A stretch of DNA of 7,567 bases from Actinomycetota bacterium (GTDB taxonomy: Bacteria > Actinomycetota > Acidimicrobiia > Acidimicrobiales > BP-101): contig JAUTXA010000113.1 in NCBI GenBank assembly GCA_030838265.1, positions 1 through 7,567 on the forward strand. The letters are read 5' to 3'. Under the pieces are notes generated by a model. The model ran no database searches. It was not told the DNA's origin and was given only the letters and a program-made list of their open reading frames with translations. This document shows, one piece after another, positions 1-5,804 of this stretch (position 1 is its first letter; the number at the start of each line of letters is the position of its first letter). A program made the position numbers and the translations under genes.

Positions 1-2
1 TC

Positions 3-821
3 GAGTCCCCGCCAGGCACCAAGGGCGACCCCAACAAGCGCGGGAACTCCCGGCGCTGGATCGTCACCGAGGTCGAGAACAGCCTGCGCCGGCTGCAGAC
101 CGACTGGATCGACCTGTACCAAGTCCATCGCCCGGATGCCTCGGCCGACATCGACGAGACACTCGGCGCCCTGTCGGATCTCGTGCACCAAGGCAAGGTG
201 CGCGTCATCGGCTCGTCGACCTTCCCGGCCGAGGAGATCGTCGAGGCCCAGTGGTGCGCCGAGCAGCGCGGCCATGTGCGCTTCCGCTGCGAGCAGCCGC
301 CCTATTCGATCTTCGCCCGCGGCATCGAGACATCGGTGCTGCCCACCTGTCAGAAGTACGGGATGGGCGTTCTTCCCTGGAGCCCGCTGTCGGGCGGCTG
401 GCTCACGGGCAAGTACCGCAAGGGCCAGGAGAAGCGCACCGAGGGACGGGCCGCCATGCAGCCCGATCGCTTCGACCCGGCCAAGCCCGAGAACGCCCGC
501 AAGCTCGACCTGGTCGAGGAGTTGCTGAAGGTGGCGGCCGATGCGGGCTGCTCGCTCTCGCACCTGGCCATGGCCTTCGCTATCGCCCACCCGGCCGTCA
601 CCGCCGCCATCATCGGCCCCCGCACCATGGAGCAGCTCACCGACCTGCTCGACGGCGCCAATGTGGTGCTCGATGACGCCATCCTCGATCGCATCGACCA
701 GATCGTGCCGCCCGGCACCAACGTCGACGGCGACCCCATGGTCGGCTACCAACCCCCGTCCCTGGCCCAAGCCTGGCGCCGCCGCCGCCCCATCGACCGC
801 CGAGCCGCCGCCTCTTCCTGA
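3..821 (+). CDS. Aldo/keto reductase, 5'-truncated by window edge
   Basis: An NAD(P)H-dependent oxidoreductase of the aldo/keto reductase superfamily (TIM barrel, cytoplasmic) that reduces aldehydes or ketones; the substrate cannot be read from the sequence. The frame is open from base 3 and gives 272 residues; the family usually has about 310-340, so roughly the first 40-65 residues, including the catalytic Asp and Tyr, lie outside the window. Visible family marks, numbered from the first complete codon, are the DWIDLYQVHRPD strand with the active-site His at residue 42, GKVRVIGSS at about 65-72, the EQPPYSIFARG stretch at about 97-107, GVLPWSPLSGGWLTGKY at about 122-138, and the C-terminal cofactor-phosphate segment IIGPRTMEQL at about 203-212. 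The protein ends in an Arg-rich tail (WRRRRPIDRR). A GTG at 183 lies in frame but is internal, because AKR homology continues upstream of it. The gene converges on the monooxygenase gene at 945-1256, with a strong hairpin between them. The family call is secure; the subfamily is not. Confidence 0.93.
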   Translation, partial: ESPPGTKGDPNKRGNSRRWIVTEVENSLRRLQTDWIDLYQVHRPDASADIDETLGALSDLVHQGKVRVIGSSTFPAEEIVEAQWCAEQRGHVRFRCEQPPYSIFARGIETSVLPTCQKYGMGVLPWSPLSGGWLTGKYRKGQEKRTEGRAAMQPDRFDPAKPENARKLDLVEELLKVAADAGCSLSHLAMAFAIAHPAVTAAIIGPRTMEQLTDLLDGANVVLDDAILDRIDQIVPPGTNVDGDPMVGYQPPSLAQAWRRRRPIDRRAAASS

Positions 822-867
822 CCAGCCCGCGGCGACCCCGTCCACGGTCTGCGCGGCTGGGTAGATC

Positions 868-910
868 GGCGTGACAGTTGTCCTCGCTATGCGGGGACAA
901 CTGTCACGTC
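868..910. repeat. 20-bp-stem hairpin between convergent genes (terminator or REP/MITE-like element)
   Basis: Bases 868-887 pair with 891-910 around a 3-base loop (TAT, 888-890). Eighteen of the 20 pairs are Watson-Crick and two are G-T (869/909 and 884/894). The core arm CGTGACAGTTGTCC (870-883) is repeated exactly as its reverse complement at 895-908. It starts 46 bp after the aldo/keto reductase stop and ends 34 bp before the stop of the convergent monooxygenase gene, the usual position for a bidirectional terminator. No T-run follows on either strand, so it is not a classic intrinsic terminator. It could equally be a dispersed palindromic repeat or a dyad operator. The structure is certain; the function is inferred. 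Confidence 0.7.
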
Positions 911-944
911 ACCGGCGAGACGGGCGTCAGGGGTGGGACAGGCG

Positions 945-1256
945 TTAGAGCGGGAGGCCTTTGCCGCCGACGGGCTCGAGGACGGTGATCTCGGGGCGGC
1001 CGCCGATGATGTCGGCCAGGGCCGTGAACATCAGCTTCATGGTGTCACTGGCCGAGTGGGCGGCGTTGGCGTCGGCGTCGGTATAGAGCTCGTAGAACCA
1101 GACGGCGTCGGGCTCCTGGGCCGAGCGATGCATGACGTACACCTCGGTGCCGCCCTCGCTCTCGACCGCCTCCATCATCGGGGCCATGGCCTTGGCCAAG
1201 TCGTCGCCCCGGCCTTCCTTGGCCACCAGCTTGGCCACCACTGCCATCTTCGCCAT
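945..1256 (-). CDS. Putative quinol monooxygenase / ABM-domain protein (dimeric alpha-beta barrel)
   Basis: A 103-residue protein of the antibiotic-biosynthesis-monooxygenase (ABM, YgiN-like) family. These are small cofactor-free proteins that form dimeric ferredoxin-like alpha-beta barrels; characterised members oxidise quinols or polyketides, but many have no known substrate. The whole protein is one ABM domain: an N-terminal strand MAVVAKLVAKEG, a helix with AKAMAPMMEAVESE, a central strand WFYELYTDADANAAH at about 53-67 with the family's conserved E and H, the helix SDTMKLMFTALADII, and a final strand ITVLEP. The start at 1256 is supported by GGGAGG (1264-1269 on the opposite strand) seven bases upstream. 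It lies 48 bp downstream of the zinc-finger gene on the same strand and could be cotranscribed with it. It is cytoplasmic, with no signal peptide or membrane segment. Family confident, substrate unknown. Confidence 0.85.
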   Translation of the reverse strand: MAKMAVVAKLVAKEGRGDDLAKAMAPMMEAVESEGGTEVYVMHRSAQEPDAVWFYELYTDADANAAHSASDTMKLMFTALADIIGGRPEITVLEPVGGKGLPL

Positions 1257-1263
1257 GCGTCGT

Positions 1264-1269
1264 CCTCCC
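1264..1269 (-). promoter_or_regulatory. Ribosome binding site of the ABM-domain gene
   Basis: On the minus strand this reads GGGAGG, seven bases before the ATG at 1256. It fixes the start and shows that this gene uses a Shine-Dalgarno site, unlike the gene upstream of it. Confidence 0.65.
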
Positions 1270-1304
1270 GATCGAGCCGCGCCCCATGCGCGACTCCGGC
1301 GACA

Positions 1305-1652
1305 TCATGGTTGATGGGCGGCCTTCTTGGGCTTCTTGGCCGCCTTCTTGGATGCCTTCTTGGTTGCCTTCTTCTCGTCGACCTCGGCCGGCTCGACCGT
1401 CGGGCGACCGAGTCGTCGAGCCAGGTTGGGGTCGACCGGGTCCCACACATCGGGCAGGGCGTCGAGGTTCGGCTTCTTGCCGATGCGGCGCCCGTTCACC
1501 ACCGGCGCGGGCGGCGGGGCGGGGCGAAACGTCGTGCGCGTCCCCGGCTCGTCCTGCAGGTCATGGACCCTCGACAGGTGCCGCCGATACGAGACGTGGT
1601 GGTCGAACGCCTCGCCACACAGCGGGCAGGACCCCCCGGTCTCCTCAGCCAT
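1305..1652 (-). CDS. Small C2H2 zinc-finger protein with Lys/Ala-rich C-terminal tail
   Basis: A 115-residue protein with two recognisable parts. Residues 9-30 form a single C2H2 zinc finger, C9-x2-C12-x12-H25-x4-H30, with Phe16 at the usual hydrophobic position and Tyr22 where Leu is typical; this spacing is the classic eukaryotic-style one rather than the shorter Cys-to-His spacing of Ros/MucR. A Pro-rich linker (about 43-50) and a middle segment with DPVDPNLARRLGRP (about 71-84) follow. The tail at 93-112 is a run of KK pairs separated by Ala, Thr, Ser or Pro, resembling histone-H1-like or HupB tails. The frame stays open upstream to an ATG at 1775, but that start would run into the divergent hydrolase gene and adds no recognisable sequence; the ATG at 1652 has a TANNNT box six bases before it. 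Nucleic-acid binding is the natural inference, not shown. A protein-binding finger is also possible. Confidence 0.75.
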   Translation of the reverse strand: MAEETGGSCPLCGEAFDHHVSYRRHLSRVHDLQDEPGTRTTFRPAPPPAPVVNGRRIGKKPNLDALPDVWDPVDPNLARRLGRPTVEPAEVDEKKATKKASKKAAKKPKKAAHQP

Positions 1653-1658
1653 GGCAAC

Positions 1659-1664
1659 AGGGTA
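1659..1664 (-). promoter_or_regulatory. Candidate -10 box for a leaderless zinc-finger transcript
   Basis: The minus strand reads TACCCT, followed by six bases and then the ATG at 1652, with no Shine-Dalgarno sequence. This is the spacing expected if transcription starts at or within a base of the ATG, as in actinobacterial leaderless genes. No convincing -35 hexamer is seen. Confidence 0.5.
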
Positions 1665-1712
1665 CGGAACGAAGCACCCGGAGGCGAGGGTCTCATACCG
1701 ACGCAAGGGGGA

Positions 1713-1718
1713 TAGCGT
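1713..1718 (+). promoter_or_regulatory. Candidate -10 box for a leaderless serine hydrolase transcript
   Basis: TAGCGT lies six bases before the ATG at 1725, the same spacing as its divergent counterpart at 1659-1664. The first three bases (TAG, 1713-1715) are also an in-frame stop, so no ATG, GTG or TTG start exists further upstream. No Shine-Dalgarno sequence fits between the box and the ATG. No clear -35 hexamer is seen. Confidence 0.5.
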
Positions 1719-1724
1719 CTGCCG

Positions 1725-2840
1725 ATGGCACAACTTTCGGACGAGAAGGTCGAAGCGCTGCTGACGCGGGCCCATCGGGAGATCGACAGCGGCCTATTGC
1801 CTTCCTGTCAGATCGCCCTCGCCCTCGACGGCCAGGTCGAGGTCTTCGAGACCCTGGGCGACGCCACCGACGACACCCGCTACCCGATCTTCAGCGCCAC
1901 CAAGCCCATCGTGGCCAGCGCCATCTGGCTCCTCATGGCCGAGGGCAAGATCGACATCACGGCCAAGGTGGCCGACCTCATCCCCGAGTTCGGCACCAAC
2001 GGGAAGGAGGTCATCACCATCGAGCAGGTGATGCTCCACACCAGCGGCTTCCCCCACGCCCCGATGGGCACACCCCGATGGCTCACCCACGAGGGACGCC
2101 GTGAGGTGTTCAGCGAGTGGCGCCTCAACTGGGAGCCAGGATCCCGGTTCGAGTACCACCCCACGTCCGCCCACTGGGTGCTGGGCGAGCTCATCCACGC
2201 CGTCACCGGCATCGACCACACCGAGTTCGTCCGGACCAGGGTCCTCGAGCCCCTCGGGCACAAGAAGCTGGCTCTCGGCGTGCCCGCCGCCGACCAAGGC
2301 GACATCGCCACCCTGGTGCCCGTCGGCCAGCCGCCCACGGTCGAGGAGACCCGCGAGGTCCTGGGCATCGACCAGATCCCCGCCACCGAGGTCACCGAGG
2401 AGAACCTCCTGAGGTTCAACAAGGCCGAGCAGAAGGAGGTCGGCATCCCCGGTGGCGGTGCGGTGTCGACGGCGGCCGAGCTGGCGCTCTTTCATCAGGC
2501 CCTGCTCCGGAACCCCGACACCCTTTGGGACCCCGACATCCTCAATGACGCCAAGACCAACGTGCGCAACGACTTCCCCGACCGCCTCTACAACGAGTCC
2601 GCCAACCGGGGCCTGGGCCTCATCATCAGGGGCGAGGGCAACGGCGTCGCCACGCGGGGGTTCGGGCGGACGGGCTCGCCCCGCATCTTCGGCCACAACG
2701 GCGCCGGCGGGCAGCTGGCCTGGGCCGACCCCGACACCGGCCTCTCGTTCGCCTATACGACCAACGGCCTCGACGCCCACAACTTCCGCCAGGCCCGCCG
2801 GGGCGTGGCCCTGTCGAGTCTCGCCGCCATCACCGCCTAG
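1725..2840 (+). CDS. Beta-lactamase-family serine hydrolase (class C / EstB-like)
   Basis: A 371-residue protein of the beta-lactamase/penicillin-binding-protein fold (COG1680 type). Members act as esterases, carboxypeptidases or amidases through an acyl-serine intermediate. The nucleophile motif S57-A-T-K60 sits in YPIFSATKP, the helix after it (LMAEGKIDI) is typical, and TIEQVMLHTSGFPH at about 98-111 is the conserved LLxHTSG region. The second motif, normally Y-x-N, reads Y144-H-P within EYHPTSAHWVLGEL. The third, K/H-x-G, reads H324-N-G in FGHNGAGG. There is no signal peptide or membrane segment, so it is probably cytoplasmic and more likely an esterase than a cell-wall enzyme. The ATG at 1725 is the first possible start after an in-frame TAG at 1713. 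The downstream secreted-protein gene starts only 36 bp after the stop, so cotranscription is possible. Family secure, substrate unknown. Confidence 0.9.
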   Translation: MAQLSDEKVEALLTRAHREIDSGLLPSCQIALALDGQVEVFETLGDATDDTRYPIFSATKPIVASAIWLLMAEGKIDITAKVADLIPEFGTNGKEVITIEQVMLHTSGFPHAPMGTPRWLTHEGRREVFSEWRLNWEPGSRFEYHPTSAHWVLGELIHAVTGIDHTEFVRTRVLEPLGHKKLALGVPAADQGDIATLVPVGQPPTVEETREVLGIDQIPATEVTEENLLRFNKAEQKEVGIPGGGAVSTAAELALFHQALLRNPDTLWDPDILNDAKTNVRNDFPDRLYNESANRGLGLIIRGEGNGVATRGFGRTGSPRIFGHNGAGGQLAWADPDTGLSFAYTTNGLDAHNFRQARRGVALSSLAAITA

Positions 2841-2843
2841 CGG

Positions 2844-2849
2844 TACCAT
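2844..2849 (+). promoter_or_regulatory. Possible -10 box before the secreted-protein pair
   Basis: TACCAT in the 36-bp gap would give a transcript start near 2856 and a leader of about 20 bases carrying the Shine-Dalgarno site at 2866-2870. No clear -35 is present, so readthrough from the hydrolase gene is an equal alternative. Confidence 0.25.
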
Positions 2850-2865
2850 TCCGGCAAACCACGTC

Positions 2866-2870
2866 GGAGG
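2866..2870 (+). promoter_or_regulatory. Ribosome binding site of first secreted-protein gene
   Basis: GGAGG lies six bases before the ATG at 2877 and decides that start. It contrasts with the leaderless-type start of the hydrolase gene upstream. Confidence 0.7.
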
Positions 2871-2876
2871 GGACAA

Positions 2877-3392
2877 ATGCGTACGAAGCTGGGGGTCGCT
2901 GGGGCTGTCATCGTGATGGCCGTGGCCATGGTGAACCCGATGGGGGCCAGGGCCGGGACACCGAGAGAGCGGACAGCCGCCGGCACCATCCAGTTGGCGA
3001 CGGGCGAGGTCATCAGCATCGCGGCCTCGGGTGAGAAGGGAGCCTCGGGCGTCGCCACCTATCAGGTCACCTCGGACTCGCCGGTCATCACGATCCCGCT
3101 CAGCTGTGCCGTGATCATCTGGCAGACGCCCCCCTTCGACCAGAACAACCCCGTGCCTACCGGCAACTACAACTCGCTCTTCGGCGTCAAGGCCTGGGGC
3201 CGGGGCAGCGACGGGCGCATCCACTACCTCTGGTCCGGCGACTACGTCGAGACCAAGGCGTCGGGTGAGGTCATCCATAGCCGGTCGGGCATGAACAGCT
3301 ACCAGCCGGCCGGACCCGAGACCCAGTGCAGCGCCACCCTGCAGCCCTACGCCGGCACGGTCGCCGCCGGCCAAGTCGTCTACGCCCTGTAG
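2877..3392 (+). CDS. Secreted protein of unknown function, tandem copy 1
   Basis: A 171-residue protein that I do not recognise. It begins with a Sec-type signal peptide: MRTK, a hydrophobic core at about 6-20 (VAGAVIVMAVAMV), and a likely signal peptidase I site after A26 in the GARA motif, leaving a mature protein of about 145 residues. There is no lipobox Cys and no LPxTG anchor, so it should be released outside the membrane. The mature part looks beta-rich, with alternating hydrophobic stretches (GEVISIAA, SPVITIPLS, AVIIWQ, IHYLWSGDYV, AGQVVYAL). It has exactly two cysteines, C77 (in LSCAV) and C151 (in TQCSA), both kept in the next gene's product, which suggests one disulphide. It is followed 37 bp later by a paralogue. 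The start is supported by GGAGG at 2866-2870. No catalytic motif is visible; a structural or ligand-binding role is only a guess. Confidence 0.8.
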   Translation: MRTKLGVAGAVIVMAVAMVNPMGARAGTPRERTAAGTIQLATGEVISIAASGEKGASGVATYQVTSDSPVITIPLSCAVIIWQTPPFDQNNPVPTGNYNSLFGVKAWGRGSDGRIHYLWSGDYVETKASGEVIHSRSGMNSYQPAGPETQCSATLQPYAGTVAAGQVVYAL

Positions 3393-3416
3393 CCCGGCTC
3401 GACCGCTCAGTCACTC

Positions 3417-3425
3417 GGAAGGAAG
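3417..3425 (+). promoter_or_regulatory. Ribosome binding site of second secreted-protein gene
   Basis: The purine run GGAAGGAAG ends four bases before the ATG at 3430; its AAGGA core is well placed for initiation. The 37-bp gap shows no hairpin or obvious promoter, consistent with one transcript for both copies. Confidence 0.55.
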
Positions 3426-3429
3426 TCAG

Positions 3430-3948
3430 ATGCGCACAAAGCTGGGGATCGGCATCGCCGTCATGATCATGGTGATGGCCGCGGCCATGGTCAACCCGAT
3501 CGGGGCCAGGGCCGGCACACCGCGGGAGCGAGCAGCGGCCGGAACCGTCGTCTTGAGGACGGGCGAGATCATCACCGTGGCCGCCACCGGTGAGAAGGGC
3601 GCCTACGGGACCATCACCTGGCAGACGTCAGCCGACGCCCCCGTGGTGACCATCGCCCTCAGCTGCGCGGTCATCGTCTGGCAGTCGCCGCCCTTGGACC
3701 CGTCCCAGGTGCCCGACGGCGAGTACTGGACGCTGATCGGCGTGAAGGCGTCCGGTCTCGGCAGCGACGGCCGGGTCCACTACATCTGGGCCGGCGACTC
3801 GGTCCGGACGTATTCGACCGGTGACGTCGTCCGCAAGCAGGGCGCGGTCGTGAGCGACACGCCTGAGGGCCCCGACGACCAGTGCGGCGCCACGCTCTCC
3901 ACCTCGGCGACCCCGGTGGCCGAGGGCCAGCTGGCGTACGTCCTGTAG
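3430..3948 (+). CDS. Secreted protein of unknown function, tandem copy 2 (paralogue)
   Basis: A 172-residue paralogue of the preceding gene product, alignable end to end with a two-residue insertion in the signal peptide and a one-residue gap near residue 93; well over half of the positions appear identical by eye. The signal peptide has a hydrophobic core at about 6-21 and a probable cleavage site after A28 (GARA). The shared blocks are AGTPRER, TGE-I-x-(V/I)-AA-x-GEKGA, LSCAVI-WQ-PP, GVKA-x-G-x-GSDGR-HY-W, GD, and a C-terminal A-x-GQ-x-x-Y-x-L. The two cysteines C79 and C152 match those of copy 1, supporting a conserved disulphide. No enzyme motif, membrane anchor or transmembrane segment remains after the signal peptide. 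The stop lies 23 bp from the stop of the convergent ABC exporter gene. Function unknown; a duplicated extracellular beta-sandwich-like domain is my inference. Confidence 0.8.
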   Translation: MRTKLGIGIAVMIMVMAAAMVNPIGARAGTPRERAAAGTVVLRTGEIITVAATGEKGAYGTITWQTSADAPVVTIALSCAVIVWQSPPLDPSQVPDGEYWTLIGVKASGLGSDGRVHYIWAGDSVRTYSTGDVVRKQGAVVSDTPEGPDDQCGATLSTSATPVAEGQLAYVL

Positions 3949-3971
3949 CTGCAGTCAGGCGGCGGCGAAGC

Positions 3972-5804
3972 TCAGCTGGCCAGGCTGTCGAGCCAGGCCT
4001 GGTGCAGGTCGTGGTAACGGCCCGTCCCTGACATGAGATCGGCGGGCGTGCCGTCCTCGACGATGCGCCCGCCGTCAATGACGAGCACCCGGTCGGCGAT
4101 CTCGACCGTCGACAGGCGGTGGGCGATGATGACGGCGGTGCGCTCGGCCAAGAGGGTGCGCAGGGCTCGTTGCACCAACCGCTCGCTGGGGATGTCGAGC
4201 GATGAGGTGGCCTCGTCGAGGATCAGCACGGCCGGGTCGGCGAGGAAGGCGCGGGCGAAGGCGACCAGCTGACGCTGCCCCGCCGAGAGCCGACCGCCGC
4301 GCTTGCGGACGTCGGTGTCGAATCCTTCGGGCAGGGCGGAGATGAACTCGTGGGCCCCGAGGACGCGCGCCGCTTCTTCGATCTCGTGGCGGGTGGCGGT
4401 CGGCCGGCCGAAGGCGATGTTGTCGGCCACGCTGCCCGAGAAGAGGAAGCTCTCTTGGGTCACCATCACGATGGCCCGCCGCAGGTCGGGCACCATCAGG
4501 TCGCGCAGGTCGATGCCATCGAGGGCGATGCGGCCCTCGTTGGGGTCGTAGAAGCGGGCGATGAGGCGGGCGACCGTCGACTTCCCGGCGCCGGTCTCGC
4601 CCACCAGGGCCACGGTCTGGCCGGCGGGGATGTGGAGGTCGAGGCCGGGGATGACGATGGCCTCGCGGTAGCCGAAGCGCACGCTCTCGAAGGTGATGTC
4701 GCCGCGCGGCACGCCGAGGGGCACGGGAATCTCAGGAGGAGCCACCGCTGGCTCCTCCTCGAGGACACCCGAGAGCTTCTCGAGGGCGGCGGCTGCCGAC
4801 TGGAAGGTGTTGTAGAACTGGCTGAGGTCCTGCACCGGGTCGAAGAAGCGCCGCAGGTAGAGCAGGAAGGCGGCCAGGACGCCGACGGTGATCTCACCCT
4901 TGAGCACGCGCGATCCGCCGATGAGCAGGACGGCGGCCACCGAGAGGTTGCCCAGCATCTTGACGGCCGGCCCGTAGATGGCCGACAGGCGAGACGACCA
5001 CATGTTGGCCCGCCGGTAGCGGTCGTCGACCTCCTGGAAGATCTCGTCGTTGCGCCCCTCGCGCCGGAAGGCCTGCACAGCCCGGATGCCGCCGAGCGAC
5101 TCGACGAAGTGGACGATGACCAGAGCCACCGCCTCGCGGATGGAGCGATAGGCCCGGGTGGCGTTGATGCGGAACCAGATGGTGACGGCGACGACCAGCG
5201 GGAAGATGGCGAAGACGACGAGGGCCAGGCCTGGGTCGAGGATCACCATGAGGGCGGCGACGCTGACCATGGTGAGAAGGGCCCACACCAGCACGTCGAG
5301 CCCGCCCGCCAGCAGCTCGGAGATGGCATCGACGTCGGAGGTGAGCCGGGAGATGACCCGGCCCGACGTGTAGCGCTCGTGGAACGAGAGGCTGAGCGAC
5401 TGGAAGTGGTCGAAGAGCTGGCCGCGCAGGTCGTAGAGCACGTCCTGGCCGATGTGGCCGACCTTCAGGGTGAAGGCCATGTCGGTCAGGGCCTGCACGA
5501 TGCCGGCGAGGGCGAGCAGGCCGACGGCGAGCAGCAGCCAGCGAGGGCTTCCGCTGCCGCCCGCGGCCTTGACCAACGGTGGGATGCCGCGGTCGATGCC
5601 GAGCTTGACGAGGAAGGGGCCGGCCATGCTGGCCAGGTTGAAGGCCAGGATGAACCCGAAGGCCTTCCACATCTCGCGCTTGTAGGGCCGCAGCAGGGCG
5701 GCCAGAAGACGGCGGCTGCGGCCCCGGAGGAACTGCGAGAGAGAGGCGGTAACGTCGTCGACCTGCTCGGTCGCCACGCCCCGCCACGAGTCGGCAACCG
5801 TCAT
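3972..5804 (-). CDS. ABC exporter half-transporter, downstream subunit (consensus Walker B, LSAGQ signature)
   Basis: A 610-residue membrane-fused ATP-binding half-transporter of the multidrug/lipid exporter type. After a 35-40-residue hydrophilic N-terminus come six predicted membrane helices at about 47-70, 89-111, 165-188, 190-211, 281-297 and 305-320, then the nucleotide-binding domain from about 368. Visible motifs: A-loop Tyr379, Walker A GETGAGKST (402-410), Q-loop Gln450 (MVTQES), signature LSAGQ (506-510, Ala508 replacing the second Gly), Walker B LILD with catalytic Glu531, D-loop SSLD (534-537), and switch His562 (AHRLST). It should supply the catalytically competent Walker side of a heterodimer with the upstream subunit, powering export across the cytoplasmic membrane. 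The start at 5804 overlaps the upstream stop as ATGA and has a strong Shine-Dalgarno site. Related actinobacterial pairs resemble Rv1273c/Rv1272c; the substrate is unknown. Confidence 0.92.
   Translation of the reverse strand: MTVADSWRGVATEQVDDVTASLSQFLRGRSRRLLAALLRPYKREMWKAFGFILAFNLASMAGPFLVKLGIDRGIPPLVKAAGGSGSPRWLLLAVGLLALAGIVQALTDMAFTLKVGHIGQDVLYDLRGQLFDHFQSLSLSFHERYTSGRVISRLTSDVDAISELLAGGLDVLVWALLTMVSVAALMVILDPGLALVVFAIFPLVVAVTIWFRINATRAYRSIREAVALVIVHFVESLGGIRAVQAFRREGRNDEIFQEVDDRYRRANMWSSRLSAIYGPAVKMLGNLSVAAVLLIGGSRVLKGEITVGVLAAFLLYLRRFFDPVQDLSQFYNTFQSAAAALEKLSGVLEEEPAVAPPEIPVPLGVPRGDITFESVRFGYREAIVIPGLDLHIPAGQTVALVGETGAGKSTVARLIARFYDPNEGRIALDGIDLRDLMVPDLRRAIVMVTQESFLFSGSVADNIAFGRPTATRHEIEEAARVLGAHEFISALPEGFDTDVRKRGGRLSAGQRQLVAFARAFLADPAVLILDEATSSLDIPSERLVQRALRTLLAERTAVIIAHRLSTVEIADRVLVIDGGRIVEDGTPADLMSGTGRYHDLHQAWLDSLAS

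Noticed and set aside
945..1256. Antibiotic biosynthesis cluster suggested by the ABM-domain gene
   Set aside because: ABM-fold proteins are widespread housekeeping or stress proteins, and no polyketide, peptide or tailoring gene is present nearby.
1663..1707. Imperfect direct repeat TACGGAACGAAG / TACCGACGCAAG in the divergent intergenic region as a possible operator
   Set aside because: Only 8 of 12 positions match and the spacing has no support; this is within chance for the base composition.
933..1715. 260-codon plus-strand frame across the monooxygenase and zinc-finger genes
   Set aside because: The antisense strand encodes a clear ABM domain and a C2H2 finger; this frame is repetitive Leu/Gly/His-rich sequence without homology features.
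1653..1775. N-terminal extension of the zinc-finger protein to an ATG at 1775
   Set aside because: It would add 41 residues of unstructured sequence and overlap the divergent hydrolase coding region by 51 bp, and the -10-like box directly before 1652 argues for the shorter form.
1725..2840. Beta-lactam resistance gene
   Set aside because: No signal peptide, and the YxN motif reads YHP; the protein fits cytoplasmic esterase-like members of the superfamily better than a true beta-lactamase.
1794..3374. 526-codon open frame on the minus strand, antisense to the hydrolase and first secreted gene
   Set aside because: The translation is Gly/Val/Asp/Leu-rich low-complexity sequence with no domain, and it mirrors strong coding signals on the + strand; it is a high-GC shadow frame.
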